A DNA stretch of 50,517 nucleotides, taken from Branchiostoma floridae. Taxonomy: Eukaryota > Chordata > Leptocardii > Amphioxiformes > Branchiostomatidae. Below are positions 39,580 to 50,505 of the stretch, one piece after another. Under the pieces are notes generated by a model. It saw only the letters and a program-made list of their open reading frames with translations, searched no databases and was not told the origin of the DNA. Position 1 is the first letter of the stretch. Every line of letters begins with the position of its first letter. A program made the position numbers and the translations under genes. The DNA is taken from NCBI RefSeq assembly GCF_000003815.2, contig NC_049992.1, positions 1,183,628 to 1,234,144 on the forward strand, given 5' to 3'.

Positions 39580-41095
39580 TCACAGATTTCGGACAAAGTT
39601 TCGAGGCCGCACCATCATCTTGGTGGCCTTCAGTGAGTAATATGTACCTTTCCAGTGCCACCAGAGAACACCCAACCCTGTGTCAGTTCCATGATAGTCC
39701 TCTGGTCATCAGGATGGTGGTATAAAACAGAGTAAGTGCATGTTTTATACGGTCCCTACTTCCTACCAGAGGACTACAGTGCCTACTATCGGGATCATTG
39801 TTCTCTGGTGGCACTGAATTTCATACCATTACTGTAGTCCATAGAGTCCCGAGCATCCCCACTGTACCCCCCAATGTGCAGTGTATAATCTGTACTCTCA
39901 TCCCCAATGCTGAAGGTAGCATATCTAGCGTAAGCAAAATTACCTTCCCAGTCTCCCACCTCCACAAACAGTTCGTAATTATTCTGGGATGTCAGGTTGT
40001 GTATCTTATCCAGTCCAAGCCAGTGTTCCCCCTCGACCCCCCCAAACCCATTTTTATAGTCTGCCCAACGCCTGTTAAAGTTGAGTCTCCCTTCAGACCT
40101 CCTCTGTATGACAGTCCAGCCCCCACCATCTGTAGTCATGTCACAGAACACGTCAAAGTGGTCGGTGTTAGACTCAGGTTTGATGGGGAAGACTCCGTCT
40201 TGTACTGAGTTGGTCCAGTAGAGTAGCGGGTAAAGATCTGAGCAGTCCTCGAAGCTAGCGGCGCCGGGGGGAGGGTCGTTCCTCTGAACTTCAGCATCCA
40301 CGTGTTGGTTCAGATTTTCATCTGCAAATGCATATATCACACATAAATTTCGCATGCATATGAAACAGTTCTACACAATCCTTGAATAAAGACTGCAACT
40401 TGGGTATGGTTTCTGATTAAGGTAGTTTGCTGGAAGGTTTGAAGGTTGATAGGACCTTCAATAGGTAAAGTACAATGAAGTCAGCAAGTGCAATTTTGAT
40501 ACGTGGCTAATATTGTACATTTTAAGCGTATCTTGTTGAAAATGTAGTCTACAGACTGCGTCTTATTCTAAGTACACAATATACCGTCATTAAAAATTGA
40601 AACATTGCACAGGAAACAAGAAACAAATATCTCATTTTCATTTAACGTTTCATCTTTATCCATAATTTAGAATTTTTCGCTAATTTTGTCCGTACAGACC
40701 GAATTGGAATCCGTGACCAGCCTCTTCCATTTCACATGCAAAATGTTCAAATAGCTACAAACACACACCAAGGAAAATAAACACACAGTACCTCACGGAA
40801 GAGGCAACCATATTCATGTTTGGTTTGAAAAGAAAGCGATTTAGAGCCCAAGTTTTACTGCCCAAATAAAAACCGTACATTAGGGTTGGTCTTGTATTAA
40901 CAATGTCTTCAAAACAGGCATAGCTGTCTAATCTGATTAAAAACGTCTGCCACAGGGATGTGATAAGCCATATGGACGAACTAGGCAGTGAAATTATCGT
41001 ATGAACTTACCCCGGCCCTCTCCCGGGAGTTGATCCGCGGCTGCGAACGGCAGCAGGGCGGCGATCAGGAGTGTGACGCGGCAGGCGGGATACAT
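39580..41095 (-). pseudogene. Fibrinogen-related (FReD) gene A, rearranged
   Basis: Exon 1 (41095-41011) encodes a signal peptide with core LLIAALLPFAAADQ. Exon 2 starts at 40321 (phase 1) and reads as a normal FReD: SFEDCSDLYPLLYW, QDGVFPIKPE, FCDMTTDGGGWTVIQRR, WLGLDKIHNLT, IGGYSGDARDS, NGMKFSA, then a TGA at 39800-39798. The expected calcium site, the CAQ...GGWW segment and its cysteine pair are missing. The tail GLGVLWWHWKGTYYSLKAT...MMVRPRN resumes in another frame and ends with TGA at 39582-39580. Between them (39653-39816) lies an imperfect palindrome containing an inverted copy of the gene's own 3' coding sequence. It is probably a pseudogene; a local assembly inversion is possible. 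Gene B is the closest relative in the window. Confidence 0.7.
39653..39816. repeat. Imperfect palindrome in FReD gene A
   Basis: Arms 39653-39729 and 39741-39816: CAGTGCCACCAGAGAAC and its inverse at the outer ends, TAGTCCTCTGGT and its inverse further in, TATAAAACA and its inverse next to a loop of about 11 nt. Confidence 0.85.
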
Positions 41096-41119
41096 GGCGG
41101 CGGTGGAACGTGGTGGCAG

Positions 41120-41912
41120 AATGTTCTGTGCTTGGTGGCTGAACCGTCTGGCTTTATAGTCTGATGCTGGCTTTCTTTGTGCCATATGGCCACTCAAGGT
41201 TCCTCAAGAGAAAAGCAAAGCTTATGAAGTCTGGGCTTCCTTTGACATTTCAAATCTAGCCATGTAACTTGGGTTTGTTGATCAAATGTTTCCGTACCTG
41301 TGTGCTTACTGCCGCCTTTCATGAGACCTCATTTCCTGCCACCTGGTTTCTCAATGTTCGTCCGATGTTCGTCAAGAGAAAAGCAAGCCTTCTGAAGTTT
41401 TGTCTTCCTTTGACATTCGCGATGATTAACAAAATGTCTTCGTGGCTTCGCAAACTCAACAGCCTTTTATAAACACTGATAAATACTGAGTAAACAGCAG
41501 AAGGTTTCTGTGCTGTGTGGCTGAAGTGTTTAGCTTTATAGTCGTGCTACCTTTTTTGGGGCCATATGATCACTCAAGGTTCCTCAAGAGCGAAGGGAAG
41601 CCTCTGAAGTTTGGCATTCCCTTGACATTTCCGACTCTGAAAATTCAACAGCCTTTTATGAATATTCCTGATAACTAAGTAAACAGTAGAGGTTCTATGA
41701 TGTACCAAACAAACAAACAAACCCGTCCTATGTTAGCCTTCCCAGTGCCATTTTTAATGTTCAAGTGTGGGCTTCCTTTGACAGTCCCGATTCAGCCATG
41801 TAACTTGATACCGTTGACTAACTTCGTGGCTGGATACATCCAGCAGCCTTTCTAGTGCGACTCCTTCTTTCATGCTGACATCGTTGTTGCTATTTGGTCA
41901 CTCAATCTTTCC
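41120..41912 (-). repeat. Promoter-containing repeat array upstream of FReD gene A
   Basis: Degenerate units carry GCTTTATAGT, TGGTCACTCAAGGTTCCTC, AAGAGAAAAGC, CTTCCTTTGACATTTCCGA and CAACAGCCTTTTAT. At least three units are visible (near 41150, 41345, 41530), and the array continues after the piggyBac-like insertion at 42863. Confidence 0.65.
41151..41160 (-). promoter_or_regulatory. TATA-like core promoter of FReD gene A
   Basis: On the - strand ACTATAAAGC lies about 56 nt upstream of the ATG at 41095. The same element sits at nearly the same distance upstream of genes B and C. Confidence 0.55.
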
Positions 41913-41916
41913 TTAA

Positions 41917-42858
41917 CCCTCATCCGACCGTTACATTTTTACGACGAATCTGACCGTATGGGGTCATTTTTGACCCCATTTTGTTTTGCTCATAGACATA
42001 TTTCTGCTGGCTTATTTTGTCATTTCTATGTATTTACTGTTTCACTAACCTATGAAAAATATTTTGACAAGTTTTGGTGTCAGTAGTTATTACTCATTAT
42101 CATAATTTATGCAGAAAATGAGGAAAACCCAAATTTGCTCTGAAAATCTACCATACTAAACTTACTTAAACAATGTTTTGTTTTATCAATTTCTAAACAA
42201 TAATTGTGATGATGCAATAATGCTGATAGCATAATAATGTTATTTAACAAGAAAAAATACAATATTTGTGAAAAGTAACGAATTTATTACTTAATTATGC
42301 ACCATATTCCGCCATCTAAACACATACATACAATAACTCTTGTCTATTTTCCCGCAAAGATCTTTCTTGTAGGTTCCTTCTGCACATTCTGTCCATATAT
42401 TGTTTTTTAATTAATTAGAAACATTTTCACTTTCATTAGCATAGGTAATAAGTGCGTATTATCATAATTTATGCAGAATGTCGAAAAACTGTGTTTTACA
42501 CTTAAAATACTAAATTTCTTTCAAAATATTCGGTGTTTAGTCATCTAAGCAACTATAACCTGTTGCTGCAATAGCAATAATGAGGAATGCCTGTTATTTT
42601 ATTGAAATATCTTGATATTTATGTAATTAATTATTCATAATTGGCTGGGGTCATTTTTGACCCCACCGAACAAGACACAAACTTTCAAGTATAGCTTATA
42701 CAATAATGGGCAAAACTCGGCGAAAAATTGGTAGATGTTGTAAGACATGTATACAAACAAATTCATGGAAGGAATTTTTTCTCTGATGAAAAATGTTGCT
42801 ATGGCAGATTAAAATATACGCCTGGGGTCAAAAATGACCCCATACGGTCGGATGAGGG
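41917..42858. mobile_element. piggyBac-like non-autonomous element with TTAA target sites
   Basis: Flanked by TTAA on both sides (41913-41916 and 42859-42862). Terminal inverted repeats start CCCTCATCCGACCG and end CGGTCGGATGAGGG. Just inside are palindromic GGGGTCATTTTTGACCCC blocks. No transposase frame is present, so it is a MITE of about 942 bp. It splits one repeat unit upstream of FReD gene A. Confidence 0.8.
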
Positions 42859-42862
42859 TTAA

Positions 42863-43500
42863 AAGAAAAGCTTCCATGGCGTGATGTTCCTTTTGCATTT
42901 CCGACTTAGCCAAGTCACTTTGAACTGTTGATTCAATCTATTCGTGCCTGAGTATACAAGTAAACACTACGTTGGCTGACCTAAGTAAATGCGATGCGAC
43001 ACATAACACTCAAGAGAGACTTCTCCAGCAATCGTTATGTACGGTCATCAAGCCATCAATCCAAAATTATAGGACCTATTCATAGCTTACCCTTACTGTA
43101 GCAACCACAACCTGCAACTTAAGATCAACAAGGGTGACGATCGATACTAGTATGCAAATACAGGGCAAAAGTATAGATTCATTCGCAGACTTTTGGCAGG
43201 GCTAGCTTTTTTTAAATCTATTTTTGTCAAGGCGCATTTCCGCGAATGTCAACATGGTCTAAGATTCTCTAATGCCGGGAATTCCCTCTCCCCACGTGAG
43301 AGAATCTTACCCCATGTTGAAAAGTATATGAAAAATTCAAATATATTACAATGCGTTTTGTTGTTGACGAAATTTCCCTGACATGCCCTTCATCAAAGGC
43401 ACCATGTTGACCATCAGTGGTACTGATTTATTTGAAACAGGGATTTCTGGCACAATCAATTTCTTGTCAGATTTTGTCGCACTTGCACACATCAGACTTA
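42863..43500 (-). repeat. Rest of the gene A upstream repeat and duplicated distal flank
   Basis: The interrupted unit continues from AAGAAAAGCTTCC at 42863. From about 43080 the sequence (GTAGCAACCAC..., ACCATCAGTGGTACTGAT) matches 50050-50350 upstream of gene C. A hairpin AAGATTCTCT...AGAGAATCTT lies at 43261-43310. Confidence 0.5.
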
Positions 43501-44154
43501 TCTATCTGCGGTTCGAGTACGTACAACTTATTTTATTTATTTATTTATAAAAGACAAGAAACTTCAGAATCTTTAACTAATTATGTCCCTCTGTTACTTT
43601 GCTCCAAATAGATGTTATAGTGAATGATAGACGTGCAAGTTAACTCATTTAATCAGATTCTTTTTAATTGTGCCATCAAAATTTGACAGAAGTCCAGCTG
43701 ATTACAACATAATGTAACTTGAGTAACTACTTTTTGGCGTACAGCATACACATATTGTGTATCATAAGCCCTGATATGTCATACATTATAAGCACTGCTA
43801 CATTTGTATACGCCCATTGACAAAGCTTTGTCACTGACTCGGTATGATTTAGATAAGTATATTCTAATGTGGCTGTTGCAAGAATGCCAATCGTCTTTAT
43901 AGCTGTCTGTGAGAAATTGATAGGGATCTTTATGATGTTACAAGGTATAACTGTACATGTAGTACACTCTTTGTGCAGATAGTCCGCTACTCTAATTTAT
44001 AGTAGGGACCATTTACATGTATACTGAGCACAGATGAACATATTGGTTAACAATCATATTACCCCAACATTCACCTAAATAAGGCACATTACAGTACTGC
44101 GAATGCAGTAGTTGCTGTTACTGGATACATGTTCATCATTCCGCCTATCTCCAA

Positions 44155-44160
44155 TTTATT
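44155..44160 (-). terminator. Possible poly(A) signal of FReD gene B
   Basis: AATAAA on the - strand about 160 nt after the stop codon at 44321. Confidence 0.3.
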
Positions 44161-44320
44161 GACTATAGTAAATCCTACTGTATTATTTTAGCTTGACACA
44201 CAGTGTATGATTATCATAGACAATCAATGAAAACCAATGTAATAATCATGTATTCACACAACTATTTCATTTAAGAGTTCATAACATTGTATCTGAATGA
44301 AGAGATGATCCACAATTAAG

Positions 44321-45727
44321 TCACAGATTGCGGATATAGTTACGAGGCCGCACCATCATCTTGGTTGCCTTCAGTGAGTAGTACCCACCTTTCCATTGGG
44401 ACCAGTAAACACCTAACCCTGTGTCAGAACCATGATAGTTCTCTGGCTGGTAATAGGGACCGTTCAGCGCAGAGTAAACACACCTGTTATGCCACCAGCC
44501 TCCTGAAAACTTCTGGGCACAGTGATAAGTACTGCTTTCGTCGTTGTCCCTATCTGTAGCACTGAATTTCATCCCATTATGGTACTCCATAGAGTCCCCA
44601 GCATCCCCACTGTACCCCCCAATGTGCAGCGTATAATCTGAACTCTCATCACCAATGCTGAAGGTAGAGTATTTAGCGTGGGCAAAGTTGTCTTCCCAGT
44701 CTCCTAACTCCACATATAGCTCATAGCTATTCTGGGATGTCAGGTTGCGTATCTTATCCAGCCCAAGCCAGTGTTCCCCCTGGACCCTCCCAAACCCATC
44801 TTTATAATCTGCCCAGTTTCTGACAAAGTTGAGTCTCCCGTCAGACCTCTTCTGTATGACAGTCCAGCCCCCACCATCTGTAGTCATGTCACAGAACACG
44901 TCAAAGTGGTCGGACGAAGCTGCAGGTTTGATGGGGAAGACTCCGTCCTGTACTGAGCTGGTCCAGTAGAGTAGAGGGTACAGGGTGGCACAGTCTGTGA
45001 AGTGGGCTGCACCGGGGGGAGGGTCGTTCTTCTGGACTTCAACATCCATATGGGGGTTCAGATTGTCATCTGTAAGTACATTTAACACACATTATTATAT
45101 TTAAGACAACTCTACACAGTCCGAGAATTCAGAGGCAGCTACGGGATTGTTTCTGGTTTCGGCAGTTTGCTGTACGTTTTGATGGTTGATAGGACCTTCA
45201 ACAATCAAGTTGAATAAATAAAGTGTAACTTTGTTATGTGTAACTAACTGCATTGTACATTGCGTATCTGGTTGGAAAATTAGTCTACAGACAGCGACAT
45301 CTTGTATCTTCGTACACCATATACTTTCCATTAAGACTGTATTCAGATAGAAACACACACCAAAACAAACACACAGACAGTAAGTCCCGAATGAAACAAT
45401 AAAGGAAGCAGTTCCACTGCCCAATTTTGCAAGTGAAAATCCTATATTAGGGCTGGTTTGTAGAAAACAACATCTGCATTGACAATGTCTTTAAAAAACA
45501 GGCATATAGAACTTTTAACATTATCATTAGTACACGCATATTCTATTTTGGAAGAAACAAGTCTCCCACAAGAGTACATTAAGCCATGCATGCATAACAG
45601 ACATACACGGAAATATACAGTGAAGTTATTGTATGAACTTACCCTGACCCTCTCTCTGCACTTGATCCGCGGCTGCGAACGGCAGCAGGGCGGCGATCAG
45701 GAAGGTGACGAGACAGGTAGGGTACAT
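44321..45727 (-). CDS. Fibrinogen-related (FReD, ficolin/FREP-like) gene B
   Basis: Exon 1 (45727-45643, 85 nt) encodes the signal peptide MYPTCLVTFLIAALLPFAAA; exon 2 (45069-44321, 749 nt) encodes a short spacer and a complete FReD; 277 residues in all. Landmarks: DCATLYPLLYW, FCDMTTDGGGWTVIQKR, WLGLDKIRNLTSQN, IGGYSGDAGDS, calcium site DRDND, YHCAQKFSGGWWHNRC with its disulfide pair, YYSLKATKMMVRPRNY. FReD proteins such as ficolins, tachylectin-5 and amphioxus FREPs bind acetylated sugars and microbial surfaces; that role is inferred here. There is no collagen stalk or coiled coil between signal and FReD. Its promoter, intron and flanks match gene A and, less well, gene C, showing tandem duplication. 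Confidence 0.88.
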
Positions 45728-45739
45728 GACGGTGGTGGT

Positions 45740-47030
45740 CGAACGTGATGGCAGAATGTTCTGTGGGGTACGATTGATTCCTCTGACTTTATAGTTGTGC
45801 TGGCTTTTTTGTGCCATATTGCCACTCAAGATTCCTCAATATAGCAGGAAAGCTTCTGAAGTTCGGCTTCCTTTGACATTTTAAATTTAGCCATGCTACT
45901 TATAATTATTTCTTCATGGCTCAGCAAACCCAGCAGCCTTTAATAAACTTCCATGATAGCTCAGTAAACAGTAAAAGCTTCTGTGGCTGAAGTATTTAGC
46001 TTTATAGTCATGCTACCCTTTTTTGAGCCATATGGTCACTCAAGGTTCCTCGAGGCGGAAGGAAAACTTCTCAAGTTTGGCCCTCCTTTGACATTTCCGA
46101 TTTAGCCATCTCACTTGGAATGGTTGACAAAAGTACTTCATGCCTGTCTGCTCAAGGCAGCTTTTTTTAATGCCGTTTGGTGACTCCAAGTTCCTCAAGA
46201 GAAAAGCAAAGCATATGAAGTTCGTGTTCCTTTGATATTTAGGATGATTGACAAAATTTCTTCGTAGCTCCGCAAAGTCAACTGCCTTTTATCAACATTT
46301 ATGATAACCCAGTAAAAAGTAGGGGGTTCTACAATGTGCGTTTGAACTGTTTGGCTTTGTACCCATTATGTCCTCCCTGATGCCATATGGTCACTCAAGG
46401 TTTGTCGAGATAAAAGCACAGCTTCTGAAGTTTTCTGTTTTTCCGTTGACACTCCCAATTTAGCCATGTCACTTAACACCGTTTACTCTACTTTTGTAGC
46501 CACGTACATTCAACAGCCTTTTATGAGAAAAGACTCTCTGAAGTTTTTTTTTTTTTTTCCTTTGATATTCCCCGACTCAGCCATGTCACCTGGGGTTGTT
46601 CAATCTATCTTCGTGACTGTTTACATTCAGCAGCTTTTAGGAACATTTATAACTCAGTAACCAGTTGGAAGACGACAAGGCAAACTGGGAATATTGTGGT
46701 GGCAGAACATAGCTAGAAGGTTTTTTGTGGCACAGTTCAAACCGTTTTGATTTATAGTTATGCTGGCCTTCCGGATTCTATACGGTTATTTAATATTCAT
46801 CAATAGAAGAATAAAGCTTCTGAAGTTTTGTCTTCGTTTGATGTTCCCGATGTATTCCTTGAAATGCCAATTGTTCTTCGTCACTGGGTTAATTGGTCAG
46901 CATTTTATGATAACTCACCCGACCATTGCACTGGTCTGCATGGCTCATACTTTATAGCTATTTTTGGCTTCCTGGTTGCCATATGGTCATTCAAGATGCC
47001 CCAAGAGAAAAGACAAGCCTCTTAAGTTTG
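45740..47030 (-). repeat. Promoter-containing repeat array upstream of FReD gene B
   Basis: The longest array, with about six decaying units (near 45785, 45995, 46170, 46350, 46745, 46950), most carrying a TTTATAGT or TTTGTACC segment, TATGGTCACTCAAGG and CTTTGACATT. Confidence 0.65.
45785..45795 (-). promoter_or_regulatory. TATA-like core promoter of FReD gene B
   Basis: ACTATAAAGTC on the - strand, about 58 nt upstream of the ATG at 45727; equivalent to the element of gene A. Confidence 0.55.
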
Positions 47031-47435
47031 ACCTAGCGTAATGGAAGATGGCAAATAGGTGGATCTACCTAGTACACCAAATGATAATTTACAACAAAGT
47101 AAGCTTCATCTAAAGAAATAATCACACAACTCTGAAGCAAACTTGCGTTGAATCATGTATTTATCCTTCAATCGGAGAACAAAGCTGACACAGCAGCAAC
47201 TTTGTTTTGCAAACTTTGTTGTACAAAGTACATAGTGAGCGTTAGAGACTCCACAGCAAGTACTCTTATACTACAATCTACCCTTTTTACGCCCATAGCA
47301 TGATACATATGCAGGAGCGATTAACAGATCTTAATGCTTTTCTTGAGCGATAGTCAAGCAGGGAAAATGTGGTCTTGTTTTCCGGGTCCCTTTTGCGGAA
47401 AGACGCAACCTTTGGTAGGGATCCTTATCAAGTAC

Positions 47436-49274
47436 CTATTCAGTGAAATCAGTCGGCCTCACCATCATCTTGGTGGCTTTGAGGGAGTAATAATAATTTG
47501 GATCTCCTTTCCAGTACGACCAGTATAGCCCTAACCCTGTATCAGCGCCTCTGTAGTGTTCCGGTTTGAAGTATGGCCCATTGAGGTCTCCCCAACTGCA
47601 ATAATTTTGCCACCATCCACTGGAATGATATTGCGCACAATGGCGAGCACTTGACCGATCGTTGTCCCTATCCCTGGTGCTGAATTGCATACCATTCAGG
47701 CTATGATGTTGCACCATACAGTCGCTAGCGTCCCCACTGTACCCCCCAATAGTCAGCCTGTAGTTACCAGAAGCGTCCCCCACCCCAAACGTGCTGTACT
47801 TCGCATAAGCCGAGTTCTCTTCCCAATCCTGTATTTCTATATAAAGCTCATAAGGAGCCTGGCTTACCAACTTGTGGATCTTCTCTAACCCAAGCCAATA
47901 TTCCCCGTCAACATCCCCAAAACCATCCTCGTAATCTGCCCAGTATCTATCGAAGTTCAGCGAACCGTTGAAGCGCCGCTGTATGACGGTCCAGCCGCCG
48001 TCAGCTGTGGTCATGTCGCAGTAGGCAGGGAAGGGCGAGGTGCTGGTCTCAGGTTTAATGTCGTAGACGCCATCTTGGATGGATCCTCCCTGCAAGGTGC
48101 TGATCCAGTACAGCACGCCGTAGACTTCTGAACAGTCGTCGTAGGTCGGGTTGACAACGCGGTCAGAAGCGGAGGCTGTGACAAAGAAAACAACCGACTT
48201 GATATAGACAAAGGGCCGGGCCTTAAAGCCCATCGCTTTGAGGCCGTAAGGGCAGGGGATTGTTCTGTGATGTTTTCATATATATGGTTTGTCTTGTTGT
48301 GACCTGTACTTATAATTAGCTCGGTTGGGCGAAAATGTACAATAATGGTCTTCGTTCATCCATTCGTTATCAACTGTGACTACGGCACGGTATTTTACCC
48401 TAGCTTAAACCTCCCCTTCCACTGCCTTTACATAGCCAGTCAAAGGCCGGCACCCATTTACTCTTATCTGGGTGGAGTCAGACAAGCCTTCTCAACGTCT
48501 AGTCGGGAATTACCACTCAATAAGCCCTCAGAGTGAATCCATTCACGTCTAAGATTCAGAATGAGCAATATAATGTGTCTTTAAAAAAGTATTCCAGCGA
48601 CAGATCTTCATGACTTGATCAATCATCGCCTTACACGCACACAGGGATGTGAAATGATGATGGGTTAAAGGGGAATTCCACTCCACACGGGAGTGTTATT
48701 TTCCCATAGATATTAATTTTAGGAAGTGATAACTGCATACTACTTCACATTCTACGATAAAGTACCCAGTTGCCCCACATGCCTCAAAAACATTCAGTCT
48801 TCTACTAAACTCCCCAAGTACCCTCTAATTGAATTAATCCTATGGCTGAATACAATGCAAAACTTTTAGGTAAGGTTACAAAACTAATTTCAGGTTCGCT
48901 AAGAAATCTTGTCTTGTTCTTGTATTCTTTGCTATCTTATGAGCAATTTGCCTTCTCGGTGTGCTCAGCGTACCTCATTTATTCCGAAAATATGTACGAT
49001 AAACACAGTGTCTATGCGTATAGGGAATTCATGGGTAGGGTCTGCATGGGTTTAGTGAGTGTCATTATTGTACACATCACGTAATTCATCCCAGGTGAAT
49101 TCCACAAAATTCGGCTGATTATGTATCCATTGCCACATTATCTAGTGGAAAACAAGACTCCCTTCTGGAGTGGAATGCCCATTTAAACTTACCCTCCTCT
49201 GACGGGAGTTGCTCCGCGGCTGCGAACGGCAGCAGGGCGGCGATCAGGAAGGCGGTGAGGCAAACCGGGGACAT
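47436..49274 (-). CDS. Fibrinogen-related (FReD, ficolin/FREP-like) gene C
   Basis: Exon 1 (49274-49193, 82 nt) encodes signal peptide MSPVCLTAFLIAALLPFAAA; exon 2 (48175-47436, 740 nt, acceptor CTTTGTCACAG) encodes the FReD; 273 residues. Landmarks: DDCSEVYGVLYW, QDGVYDIKPE, YCDMTTADGGWTVIQRR, YWLGLEKIHKLVSQ, IGGYSGDASDC, DRDNDRSSARHCAQ, GWWQNYC, YYYSLKATKMMVRP. The calcium site and the final Cys pair are kept. An extra cysteine (ASDCM) and a longer first loop (STLQGGS) set it apart from A and B, so it is the more diverged copy. The intron holds a TTAA-flanked MITE that ends only 10 bp from the exon 1 boundary. Confidence 0.88.
48284..48370 (+). mobile_element. LINE 3' tail fragment
   Basis: GTTGGGCGAAAATGTACAAT and the following GGTCTTCGTTCATCC match the 3' tail of the LINE at 32369-32450 read on its own strand. 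Only the tail remains, in the intron of FReD gene C. Confidence 0.6.
48669..49182. mobile_element. TTAA-flanked MITE in intron 1 of FReD gene C
   Basis: Left end AGGGGAATTCCACTCCA and right end (inverted) ATGGGCATTCCACTCCA, with TTAA on both sides. The right TTAA lies 6 bp from the splice donor dinucleotide of exon 1. Confidence 0.65.
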
Positions 49275-49289
49275 GGTGATAGTGGACGA

Positions 49290-49890
49290 CTGAAGGCTCC
49301 GTGGTGTACGCTTGATACATGTGGCTTTTTTATAGCCATACTGGCCTTCTCGTTGCAATATGGTCACTCAGTGGTCATCGAGAGAAAAACAAACCCTCCG
49401 AAGTTTGGCCTTTCTTTGATATTCCCAGTTTAACCAATGCTACTCGGTATTGTTGACCAAACATTTTGGTGGCTCCGCAAATTGAACGGCCTTTTATGAA
49501 TATTCATGATAACTCATTAAACAGTAGAAGGTTCTATCAAGATAACCTCCTTGGTTCTATAACGTACCCATGTTGGCCTTCCTGGTGCCATTTGGTGACT
49601 CGATGTTCAAGTGTGGTCTTCCTCTGACATTTCCGATTTAGCCATGTAACCGTTAACAACATTTCTCCCTGGCTCCGCAAATTCAACAGCCTTTTATTAA
49701 CATTTATGATAACTCAGTAAATAGTATACAAGGTTCTATAATGTACGAATGATCTGTTTCCTGATATAATATCGTAACTCTAGGTTAAATGACTAAACCG
49801 CCAGGCTATATAGTCAATATTCCTGAAGAGAAAACCAATCTTTCTGACGTTTGGTTTTCCTGCAACATTCCCAATTTAGAAATGTCACTT
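49290..49890 (-). repeat. Promoter-containing repeat array upstream of FReD gene C
   Basis: About three units (near 49330, 49560, 49800) with TGGTCACTCAG, GAGAGAAAAAC, TTTGATATTCCCAGTTTA and CAACAGCCTTTTATTAAC. Confidence 0.6.
49325..49335 (-). promoter_or_regulatory. TATA box of FReD gene C
   Basis: GGCTATAAAAAAG on the - strand about 52 nt upstream of the ATG at 49274; the best TATA consensus of the three. Confidence 0.55.
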
Positions 49891-50044
49891 AGAATTGTTG
49901 ATTTATTGTATTTTCACTAGCATTTTATATGTATTGCAGATAACAAAGAAAACACACCGTTACCTAACGTAAGCAACCGATGAAAGCAAAGCGAGGCAGC
50001 TAGTTTCATAACGATCAAGGGTCAACAAGCAATAATGACAGGAC

Positions 50045-50390
50045 GTATTAATAACTGTAGCAACCACACTGCAACTACCGATCGTTGAGGGTGCAAATAC
50101 CCTACAACATTGTAGCCCCCTTCGCAGACTTCCAGTAGTGTTAGTATCAAAGGGGGGCTGATTCGCCAATTTCAACATGGACTGACTTATGGGATAACTC
50201 CCTCTCAAGACATTCGAGAACCTTAGCACATGTTAAAAAGTTTATCAAAATGTTAAATATGTCACCGTATGTTTTGTATCTTTCCAAGACATCTACCTTA
50301 TTAACAGCACAATGTTAACCATCAGTGATATTGATATACTCAAAACAGGGGCAGAGTCAATGTCAGACTTTAATCCGTCGCACGTGCATC
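50045..50390. repeat. Distal flank duplicated from the gene A/B interval
   Basis: ACTGTAGCAACCAC, CGCAGACTT, CACATGTTAAAAAG and ACCATCAGTGATATTGAT match 43090-43430 in order, with much divergence. Confidence 0.5.
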
Positions 50391-50443
50391 GGCCAACGAT
50401 TCAAAAGCGTTCATTCAAAGAAAGAAATTCAACTGTTTTCCAG

Positions 50444-50505
50444 GCGCGGACCCCGTGGATGAATGGATTGTTCCAGGAGAAATGCAGCCTGACCTTTACC
50501 AGTAG
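50444..50505 (+). CDS. Possible terminal exon of a + strand gene
   Basis: The acceptor CTGTTTTCCAG is followed by a phase-1 reading frame, ADPVDEWIVPGEMQPDLYQ, and TAG at 50503-50505. The phase fits the donor of the isolated coiled-coil exon at 39242-39325. No domain is recognised; the piece is too short for a firm call. Confidence 0.22.
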
